From Periplaneta americana (Eukaryota; Arthropoda; Insecta; Blattodea; Blattidae), in NCBI RefSeq assembly GCF_040183065.1, contig NC_091131.1, forward strand, positions 102,735,330-102,799,329: a stretch of 64,000 nucleotides of DNA. The letters are read 5' to 3'. Below the pieces are notes generated by a model. The model ran no database searches, had not been told where the DNA came from, and saw only the letters and a list, made by a program, of their open reading frames with translations. A program made the translations under genes and the position numbers. This document shows positions 55,681 through 64,000 of this stretch, piece after piece. Within the stretch, counting starts at the first letter, position 1, and the number at the start of each line of letters is the position of its first letter.

Positions 55681-56169
55681 CACTTAAATGAACGTTAGTC
55701 ATCTACAACAACCAACAGAAACAGGAACTCAACAATAGTAAAAACTGCCTACTGATAACCTCACAATTCCTAACTACGCGATATGACCACAGATTATAAA
55801 GCGTGTATAAAAGAACTTAACAAAATAAACTATCAGAATAAATTGACATTCACAAAAAGAAAAAAAAATCACAACCTGGAACTCACAAAATTAGAAATCT
55901 TCTGTGACAGGGGGTAAATCCTATAACAAACTTCCAGATGGAAATAAACACTGTACAAACCAACAAGATCTTTAAAACTAAAACCAGGAAATTCCTGATT
56001 GTTCATAGTATTCAAAAAAAGACTACAAGTATCACGATTTTCACTTTTATTATTGAGAACAAAATGTCTATTTACTACAGCAATTTATTATGTATGAATT
56101 TATTTTATAATTTTGTAATACTATGTCCAGTATCGGTATATTATTTTTTTATATATAATTTTGTTGTAG

Positions 56170-56208
56170 GCACAGTCATCTCGCCGCCCAGACCCCGCCA
56201 GCCAATAA
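56170..56208 (+). CDS. Tentative terminal exon of the microexon gene
   Basis: A pyrimidine/T-rich stretch and TTTTGTTGTAG end at 56169. Phase 0, the phase left by exon B6, then reads 'AQSSRRPDPASQ' and TAA at 56206-56208. The GC-rich, charged short peptide fits the style of the other exons. However, the LINE monomer array starts about here, so this may just be its edge. Low confidence. Confidence 0.25.
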   Translation, partial: AQSSRRPDPASQ

Positions 56209-57528
56209 CATCAGGCTTACCACCTCAACACCTCTCCACACCACAACCTCCCACCAGATGTATGGCATGGCGAGGTGTTATGCGTCTGGTGTGGAGGAAG
56301 GCATTAAATGGAGCAACCAAGAGGTGGTGTGCGTCGAGGCATAACATCTACGCCTCCGCACAATTACCAGGCCTCCCACCTCACATACCAGCTCTCCACA
56401 CCACAACCTCCCACCAGATGTATGGCATGGCGAGGTGTCATGCGTCTGGTGTGGAGGAAGGCACAAAATGGAGCAACCAAGAGGTGGTGTGCGTCGAGGC
56501 ATAACATCTACGCCTCCGCACAATTACCAGGCCTCCCACCTCACATACCAGCTCTCCACACCACAATCTCCCACCAGATGTATGGCATGGCGAGGTGTCA
56601 TGCGTTTGGTGTGGAGGAAGGCACTAAATGGAGCAACCAAGAGGTGGTGTGCGTAGAGGCATAACATCTACGCCTCCGCACAATTACCAGGCCTCCCACC
56701 TCACATACCAGCTCTCCACACCACAACCTCCCACCAGATGTATGGCATGGCGAGGTGTCATGCGTCTGGTGTGGAGGAAGGCACTAAATGGAGCAACCAA
56801 GAGGTGGTGTGCGTAGAGGCATAACACCAACGCCTCCGCACAATTAACAGGCCTCCCACCTCACATACCAGCTCTCCACACCACAACCTCCCACCAGATG
56901 TATGGCATGGCGAGGTGTCATGCGTCTGGTGTGGAGGAAGGCACAAAATGGAGCAACCAAGAGGTGGTGTGCGTAGAGGCATAACACCAACGCCTCCGCA
57001 CAATTAACAGGCCTCCCACCTCACATACCAGCTCTCCACACCACAACCTCCCACCAGATGTATGGCATGGCGAGGTGTCATGTGTCTGGTGTGGAGGAAG
57101 GCACAAAATGGAGCAACCAAGAGGTGGCGCGCGTAGAGGCATAACATCAACGCCTCCGCGGAACTAACAACGAACTCCATACCATTACCTACCACTAGAC
57201 GTATGGCATGGCGAGGTGTCAAAGTCTGGTGTGGAGGAAGGCACAAAATGGAGCAACCAAGAGGTGGCGCGCGTAGAGGCATAACATCAACGCCTCCGCG
57301 GGACTAACAACGAACTCCATACCATTACCTACCACTAGACGTATGGCATGGCGAGGTGTCATGCGTCTGGTGTGGAGGAAGGCACAAAATGGAGCAACCA
57401 AGAGGTGGCGCGCGTAGAGGCATAACATCAACGCCTCCGCGGGACTAACAACGAACTCCATACCATTACCTACCACTAGACGTATGGCATGGCGAGGTGT
57501 CAAAATCTGGTGTGGAGGAAGGCACCCA
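56209..57528 (+). repeat. Tandem 5' monomers of a LINE (160 bp, then 140 bp)
   Basis: 'ctctccacaccacaa' recurs at 56232 and then every 160 bp to 57032. Each unit runs into 'atggagcaaccaagaggtgg', with ATG at 56308, 56468, 56628, 56788, 56948, 57108, 57248 and 57389, before the true ORF1 ATG at 57529. The last three units are a shorter 140-141 bp type with a different middle ('gaactccataccattaccta'). Because 160 and 140 are not multiples of three, the long frames through the array are not a repeat protein. The layout is that of promoter monomers in front of a LINE ORF1. Confidence 0.85.
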
Positions 57529-58450
57529 ATGGAGCAGCATAATAGCGACGAAGAAAGTAGTAACAAGAAAATGAAAAATGAGTTTCTCTCGAAAATCGTA
57601 GCAGAACTTGCGGACATTAAAAAACAGAACGAGTCATTCACAGAGGACACAATAAAAGAGTTAGAAGCAATGAGAATCGAACTCAAGAATAGAGAGCAAG
57701 CTTGGAAACAAGATAGAGAAAGAATGTAAATAATGATAGGCAATAGGAACAACACGATAGAAATTAAAATGAAAACGATGGAGCAGCGCATTAAAGATAT
57801 CGAAGAGGAAGAAAAAAAGAAGGCACAGAAACGAAAGAAGAAACAACATCGTTATCAAAAGCACCGAAATAGAAATAAACAAAGAGATATTACTAGAAAC
57901 AGTAAATGAGATCTTCAAGAAAACAAATAGAAGTGCCGAACAATGACGTGAGATACATGGGAAAAGACTGGAAAAACAGAGGCCTGGTACGAATTACCAT
58001 GAAACATTTTGAAGGCAAGGTCAGAGTAATGAGGAAAATACGAAAACTCACAGGAGAAGAGTGCAAGCGGCTATACGCAAATGGGCGAAAGAAGAGAAAG
58101 ATAAAAGCAATGCGGTGAAGATACGATTACAAAAAATTAGCATCAACAGGGAAATGGAAATTCTGTAATGACCTTGTTCCAAAAAACGCGAGATACGAAG
58201 GAAAAGATTGGAAAGATAGAGGCCCGGTGCGAATTACCATGAAAAATTTTGAAGACAAAATCAAGGCAATGAGGAATAAACAAAAATTCAAGAGAGGAGT
58301 GCTATGAAGAGGATGATATGACGAATAAAGACGGGGAAATTCAAACGGCTATGATACGCAAATGAGCGAAGGAAGAAAAAAATAAAGGCAATGAGGTGAA
58401 GATAGGATTTTAAAAAAAATCAGCATGAACGGGAAATCGGGATCCTGGAC
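57529..58450 (+). pseudogene. LINE ORF1, coiled coil plus RRM-like region, broken
   Basis: From ATG 57529: 'MEQHNSDEESSNKKMKNEFL', then a charged coiled coil ('IKELEAMRIELKNREQAWKQ') to a stop at 57727. The same frame resumes 'IEIKMKTMEQRIKDIEEEE', then shifts to 'TEIEINKEILLETVNEIFKK', then to 'DVRYMGKDWKNRGLVRITMK' (57940-58000). A second copy of the last block ('YEGKDWKDRGPVRITMKNFE') lies at 58195-58255, so an internal duplication of about 250 bp is present. ORF1 proteins of this kind bind LINE RNA. No ORF2 follows: 58500-58930 looks like a 3' UTR ending in 'cataaaataaagtaac'. Confidence 0.7.
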
Positions 58451-59307
58451 GGAAAGTGTTCCAAAAATCGACGGAACAGTCCGCAAAATAGGAAATATCC
58501 CTAACGTCCACCAACAAACATATTTCTAAATCTTTGATTCGATAACTGATAGTACTTGTCAACATAACACAGATGTAATTTTAACAAATATGTACAACTA
58601 GTTCATTAAAATTGTTTGCATTTTAACTGTTTTATAATTAATACATATCTATTGTGCATAATACTTTGTAATTCTGGTTTTTCCATATTAGACAATGATG
58701 TACAAATACTTTAAAAATCACACATACACACATTACCGATACATGTTCCAAAAAAATTCATCTGAGTTTCTAGTTTTTGTCGTAATGGCATAATTCATGC
58801 ATGTTGTAAGTTGTCAACCACATATTCTATAATGTGTTTATGTAATGTTCAGATGACACCTGATGATACCGTAAATAAGGCGAAAGCGCTCATCATAAAA
58901 TAAAGTAACATATGTTTTATCTTAAGTCATTGTTTTAAGTAATAAGTATTGACTGAACAGTAACCTAATATAATTGTTTCATTGGTAACGTATCTGAAAA
59001 CAACGTCTGTCAAATTATCAAACGAAAATAATAATATTCTCGGATCACAATCATGAACAATACATCAGGATGGCAACACTAAACGTAAAAACACTTGGGA
59101 TTCTTTCATCATAGGCTATCGCTTTATTTTCGTAAAGTTTAACAAACGATGACGTCACAACACGAAAAATTGAAAATAGGATATCAACACAATCCATAGG
59201 TGAAATTTCGGCGTTTCTCCAACTATGCACGGGAAAGAAAACATAGGCCTACTTAAATAATTGAATTCACAGTATTCGACCTCATGTCGCTCAGATATCC
59301 CCTCAAC
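58451..59307. other. LINE 3' UTR-like sequence and spacer
   Basis: 58500-58915 is AT-rich and ends in 'taaggcgaaagcgctcatca' and an AATAAA signal, compatible with the end of the LINE. 58920-59307 holds no recognised gene. Confidence 0.45.
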
Positions 59308-59584
59308 CAGTACGAATAGAAGAAATAGTGTACGCACTTCTATGCTTCCCCATTGTCGGTGGCGGACCTGATAACTAGTGGCGCTTCGATCGCTAGGAGC
59401 CATATGTTGTCTGAAGTCAGATACCTCGAAAATATATTTCTCGCGCGTTTAATGATGAAAGTTGCTAGGAGTTGTTAATGTGCTTTGTTGTTGAGAGTTA
59501 TGTAGATGTCTTCAATTTGTTGTGCTTTGAATTAAGCAGTGACAAAAGAATATTGTGTGGTGGTTTACAAAATAATAACAAAAA

Positions 59585-59710
59585 ATGCCGTACTGTTTTG
59601 TTCCGGGCTGTAGATCGGAATACAGTAGAAATAGTGTAACAAGACATATCTTTTCATCTCCCAAAAGACGAGTTTGGAAATTGGGCCAGAGCGATTCCGC
59701 GGAAAGATAG
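59585..59710 (+). pseudogene. P-element transposase: THAP finger
   Basis: Reads 'MPYCFVPGCRSEYSRNSVTR' then 'HIFSSPKRRVWKLGQSDSAE' and stops after 41 codons. The C-x4-C pair and the Trp of the THAP fold are present, while the later C/H pair is not in this frame. It lies 278 bp inside the left terminal repeat, as expected for the first exon of a P transposase. Confidence 0.78.
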
Positions 59711-59929
59711 GTAGCTTTCGGTAAATAACCAATCAGACTGTTTTAATATAAATCGTCATAAGACAGATATACCGCGAGTGCGTTGAAAATTACAACCAAG
59801 AGTTGTTCCTCACATTTTCCCTAATTTACCGATATGATGAAATATATGAAATTAAACGTTGCGGAGTGGTAATATTCGATGAGGTCAAATTCAGAGAAGA
59901 AATTCAATTTAATAATTATTCCCTTAAAG

Positions 59930-61180
59930 TGGAGTATTTGTTGATTTCGGAGATCTCACGTCTGATGTTCAAAAGAAACAATTAGCAAATCATGCATTAG
60001 TATTTATGCAAGATTAGATTCAACCAATTGCTATTTACGCTAGCAGAAACGCTACTCCAGGTGATATTCTCGCTAAAATTCTTATAAAAGTTATACTACA
60101 ATTAGAAGCAGTTGGGACGAGAGTAGTCGGTTTCACTTGTGATGGCAGTCAAACAAATAGAAAGGCCTGGAAGTCTTAGAAAACAATGGACAACATTTCC
60201 AGCATAATACTATATTCATAATCCGTTCGACGACAAAAAGAAAGATAGGGGAATTCTCAGATTTTGTGCACATACTGAAATGCATAAGAAATTATTTCCA
60301 TGATAAAATCGAACTCTCTTGCAAGGAGAAAAATATCAATTTTAGTTTTTATAGGAGAGTTTTTAAGGAAGACTTATCTGGATGTGCGAATGTGTAGGGT
60401 TTGTCCCAAGTTTGACAACAGCTCATTTATATCTCTCGTCCTTTAAGAGAATGGATGCCACCAGACTCGCGTTCCAACTCCTTAGCAACAGGTCGCCAAA
60501 GCCTCAAATTTTATCGAGAATTAGGGTCATCGAGTTCGAAGGAAGTGAGGGCACTGAAGAATTTACAAGGCATTTAAACTGTATTGCCGCCGCATTAAAT
60601 TCACACATTTCTGCTAAGGCTGTTTATGAAGACTCTTCTGATCACTAATTCCTTATTGATTTTCTTCAGTGTCTCACAACTACAATCAACACATTTGCGT
60701 CTGCTACAACAGTGTTTAGTAGTAACCTCGCAGAGTAACTTAGAAATGAGCGAATGGCTCCGGAGCAAAGGATACAAATATATCCTAACAGGGAAACTCG
60801 CCCAAGACCCCTTGGAACATCACTTCGGAATTTTGTCTTCACTCAGTTCAGATGACCATCCTTCGACGATAGATTTCCTCCATATGCATTTACTACGAAG
60901 CAGATCCTTCTTAACATTGCTGGAAACTCTGAAATGAAAAGTGATGATGAACTACTCACACCGTTTGTGAACCAAATGCGAACATTAGCGCGAAATGTGG
61001 AATTACTCAACAAGACAATTAGAAGACTGTAGAAACTTGTATAAAAGAAAAAAATGTTATTCTTGAAAAAATACATGGTCAATACTGGGAAAGTGTTGTG
61101 CCCGAGTTGGTGAATACCACTGCTGCTGCGTTGATTGACATGTTTAGTGTATTATGTGACCGGTTATGTAGTAAATCATT
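59930..61180 (+). pseudogene. P-element transposase: catalytic and C-terminal remnants
   Basis: 59938-60178 gives 'FVDFGDLTSDVQKKQLANHA', 'IYASRNATPGDILAKILIKV' and 'GTRVVGFTCDGSQTNRKAW', with the D of the catalytic core in 'TCDG', interrupted by stops. 60410-60648 gives 'SLTTAHLYLSSFKRMDATRL' and 'FTRHLNCIAAALNSHI'. 60740-60860 gives 'LRSKGYKYILTGKLAQDPLE' + 'HHFG', the hallmark 'LTGK..QDPLE..FG' of P transposases and THAP9. The order matches one ancestral gene, now unable to make protein. Confidence 0.8.
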
Positions 61181-62013
61181 CCTCTAAGTTTATTGCGTGT
61201 ACACTCTGTGCCCTTCGACAGGAATGTAATAGGTCTCATTGTGCAGCTCTCACCCAAATCAAGGACTACCGATCAGGTAGGAACGTCAGTTTTTTAAACC
61301 ATCCCTCCTAAGCTGTGTATGACGTACTTATTCAAACAGAATTGAAAATTAAAGAAAAGATTAGCTCAGGAAGTGCAATGTGGGATGAGCTCTATCTTGA
61401 CGCTCTTTCGATCCAGTCTTCGGGACAGGTTGTTGCAGGGAACACATCATCGATATTATTCCGAAATTAGTCTACCACTATTTAAAGTGCCGATTCTTCT
61501 TCAGGACAAAGTAAATCCGAAGATTTTTACAAGCTCGTAAAACCGTCAAGTCATCTCGCAAACTCTCAAAGGTAGCGAGCAACTAATCATGGTGAGTAAT
61601 TTAATTCATTTATAGGCACGTAAAATATTATTCAACTCTTTATTTACTAGCATTTCGTAGGTTTTTCTGTCCCTGAATTTGCAACTTGTTACGAAAAGAT
61701 TATTTAAATACTGAACGTATAATTGCTTTCACAACGTTTCAGATCCCATTGTATTTTCTGTTACGAACGTTCATAATAGTAATACCTGATAGAAGACTAT
61801 TAATTATGAATGAGAGACTATAAAGGTATTTCTTAAGTTCGAATAGCCGGGTTAAATGGAATAAATTTGCTTTTAAAAAGGACTACATTCAGCGTAACAT
61901 GTACTCTGAATTCCTTCCGAGTCCGCGCTTAGCAGTAACAGCGCCGCGTTGCGGCGGATCAGTGTAAACTCACAGAGTGCGTACACTATTTCTTCTATTC
62001 GTCCTGCCTCAAC

Positions 62014-63268
62014 TAACCTTGTCACATACCTCGATCTCATGTCACTTAAGCTATCCCCATTTAACCTAATTCATAACTGTGGTCTTCATACAAATTTAAA
62101 ACTCAAATTAAATATAAATAAAAAGAAACAACGAACATACACACATTACCGATATTCTATAGGCTAATAGACCCGCAAATCATTTCCTTCTGTATAAAAT
62201 TTATGCAAAGTAATTAAAAACTTACCATTGTCGAATGAAACTGCCGCCGTTTCTTCCTGAAGGTCATCTGAAGGTGGAAGAATTCATTTTACGCACAGCA
62301 GATTCTACATAAGTTACGTTGATTCTGTTCACAAAGTCCATTTCCCAACGTCGGGAGAGGACTAACAGTAGTCTTTCGAAATACTAGCGTATAAATCTTG
62401 ACGTTATGCATTAACATACCGACACACTTCCAAGCAAATGCACTTTACCATTAATATGGTACCAAGTCATAAAAAAAATGCTTTGCCGAATGATATTGCA
62501 CGAGTCAATGTTTTTCACGTTATAATTCGCTCCCTCCTTCGTAACATGTCTCAGGTTAAATGTCATCATTTAGCCTACATTACTGTAAGTTCTCAGCTTG
62601 GCACTGTACATACACACGATGAGTACAATTTTATTAAAACACAGCTGTTTAATATTTTCCGCTACACACTATAAGCAATGCCTCAACTCATAACCATGAA
62701 AGCACCAATTGTCATACGCTGATGGTAGAGTCAGCTGATCTGTTTTGTGCAACGTCACTGGTTCACATACAAAATCAGTCTCCCGGGCTTTTAGGACTAT
62801 AAAAAATTATAATATCAGAACATTAAACTTGTCAATACTTGAATTTACAACAATGTAATGCAATTTCGTTGAATAGGCTATATTAAGAAACCATCTCTCT
62901 CAATCACAAAAACGTATTTTGCATCTTCCGATATACAGTATATAACAGTCTTGTTCCTACAGCCGTTATTTTTGTGATAATGTACGTTTTAACTGTCAAA
63001 TAAGATAAATATTTTGTTTTCTTCTTCACGTATATAACTGTGTGCAGTTTATTCATAACATTCGCCATTACATTTAATCATAATATATCTTTAAAACGTT
63101 TGTTATTTTAAAAAGAAATCTTCATTATTCGTTGTGTTCCGTATGCAACTTTTCTGTTCGTACACTTACAAGTCTTGCCCCATCTCACCGTTTCAAAATA
63201 CGCTAACCGGTTCGTGCTTGCTACTGCTGAGTGGTGGCTGCCCTTGTTTACATTTTTACCTTGCAAGC
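62014..63268. other. Intergenic, no gene recognised
   Basis: A stretch at 62032-62066 loosely repeats the sequence left of the P element (59279-59308). The rest is AT-rich, with no supported gene. Confidence 0.45.
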
Positions 63269-63559
63269 ATGACAGTAGTGTACAAGATGGCGAAGCGAAA
63301 GCAGCTTTCAGAATATCTTAAGAAAGTTACTGTTCAACTTATCCTTAAAGGCAAGTCTTTAAGGGAAATAAGTAAAATTGTTGGATATACACATTCAATA
63401 GTTCAGCATATTGTAAACAAATTTAATTATGAAGGGTCTTGGAAGAATTTTAGGCGAAAACCAAAAGAAAGAGAATTAAATGAAAAGGAAGAAAGATACA
63501 TTGTACAACAAATTAGTCGTTACCCTAGGTTAAGTGTTGAAAAACTGCGTTCACAAGTA
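63269..63559 (+). pseudogene. Tc1-type transposase N terminus, interrupted
   Basis: Starts at ATG 63269 or, more likely, 63286. 'MAKRKQLSEYLKKVTVQLIL', 'KGKSLREISKIVGYTHSIVQ' and 'HIVNKFNYEGSWKNFRRKPK' form the first helix-turn-helix of a Tc1 transposase, followed by 'EERYIVQQISRYPRLSVEKL'. At 63558 a TA-targeted element has inserted, so the catalytic domain is missing in this window. Confidence 0.78.
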
Positions 63560-64000
63560 CAGGGACATCACTTTATTTTTACCAACATTTTTAACATTAA
63601 CCTGGCTATACTCGGAAACACTGTTGCCCCCTTCCATTACAGGAGTTTGATGTTACTAGTGCAATATGTAAACAAATCATTTTACTAGGTATAGGAGGAG
63701 AGAAAAGTAGTGTATCCATTTATGTTGTAGGGAAATACGATATTACGATTTTCAGTTTGATCATCACTTTTACGGAATTTATCAAAATACAGTAGAGTAG
63801 TAACATTTTTTTTTTTTTTTCAAAAACTCGACTTTTCAGGCGGCTATGTTCGTTATGTAATGTCTACTTTATTTAGCATATTAATTATTGATGTTATCAT
63901 ACAATATAGAGAGTGCATTTAAATTGAGGGGGTCATAAGTAAAGGGCTGTAAGTGCACTTAAGTTACTTTTGAGAAAATGGGGTTTAAATATTTAAGCTT
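63560..64000. mobile_element. Tc1-type element, left part, runs past the window edge
   Basis: Begins 'cagggacatcactttatttt' at a TA site (63558-63559) inside the Tc1 frame. It follows the left part of the element at 50185 through 'actaggtataggaggagaga' and 'tcaaaatacagtagagtag'. The right end is outside the window. A T14 run lies at 63807-63820. Confidence 0.75.

Larger units (their letters stand above)
59308..62006 (+). mobile_element. P-element-type transposon, decayed, 2.7 kb
   Basis: A perfect 25-bp inverted repeat (59313-59337 'cgaatagaagaaatagtgta' + 'cgcac'; complement at 61977-62001), extending imperfectly to CAG at both edges, brackets the element. The direct repeat CCTCAAC lies just outside (59301-59307 and 62007-62013), close to the 8-bp duplication of P elements. 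Inside are a THAP finger and P-transposase catalytic and C-terminal motifs in the right order. The length is close to that of Drosophila P (2.9 kb). Many frame breaks are present. Confidence 0.82.

Noticed and set aside
55938-57282. Long overlapping frames on both strands suggesting a repeat protein
   Set aside because: They come from the 160/140-bp LINE monomers, whose period is not a multiple of three, so the frame rotates from unit to unit.
1-64000. LTR retrotransposon, retroviral or Polinton-type sequences
   Set aside because: I saw no gag, protease, integrase, capsid or envelope motifs and no long terminal direct repeats. All reverse transcriptase pieces are of non-LTR type.

Overview
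This is a stretch of an AT-rich animal nuclear genome, almost certainly from an insect. I infer a cockroach or close relative (Blattodea), because one RTE-clade LINE family, tRNA-derived SINEs and foldback DNA transposons typical of such repeat-rich genomes recur throughout. There is no operon structure, no rRNA, no CRISPR, and no retroviral or Polinton-like element that I can recognise.

The main finding is a split gene on the + strand, visible from 28864 to 53677. It has ten tiny exons (45-120 nt). Every exon is a multiple of three, open in phase 0, and bounded by good AG and GT(A/G)AGT-type sites. The exons form two tandem arrays. Four 'A' exons (28864, 32196, 34121, 35807) lie in tandemly duplicated units of about 2 kb and all have Trp at codon 4. 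Six 'B' exons (36699, 38657, 42872, 44427, 48579, 53558) lie in a second duplicated series. Introns of each series are still easily alignable, while the exons have diverged almost beyond recognition. This is the reverse of normal conservation and suggests a rapidly diversifying microexon gene. The 263 visible codons match no family I know, and the first exon and promoter are not identified. A possible last exon with a stop lies at 56170.

The left flank (1-28 kb) is transposon territory. It holds a broken FLYWCH/MULE transposon (about 3786-6592) carrying a LINE and a foldback element; several MITEs; a nearly full-length RTE LINE (12482-15688, minus strand); an orphan THAP exon (18737-18992); and a structurally complete hAT element (19276-22433) with a perfect 8-bp target duplication and one frame break at a homopolymer.

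The introns of the microexon gene hold independent LINE insertions (two with clear target duplications across the window), a Helitron-like element, a MULE fragment, mariner/Tc1 derivatives, SINEs and a triple tRNA-like repeat.

The right flank (56-64 kb) holds a LINE whose ORF1 start is preceded by eight tandem 140-160 bp monomers, each ending at a copy of the start codon, like a monomeric LINE promoter. It also holds a decayed P element (59308-62006) with inverted repeats and a 7-bp target duplication, and a Tc1-type transposase fragment interrupted by another TA-inserted element at the window edge.
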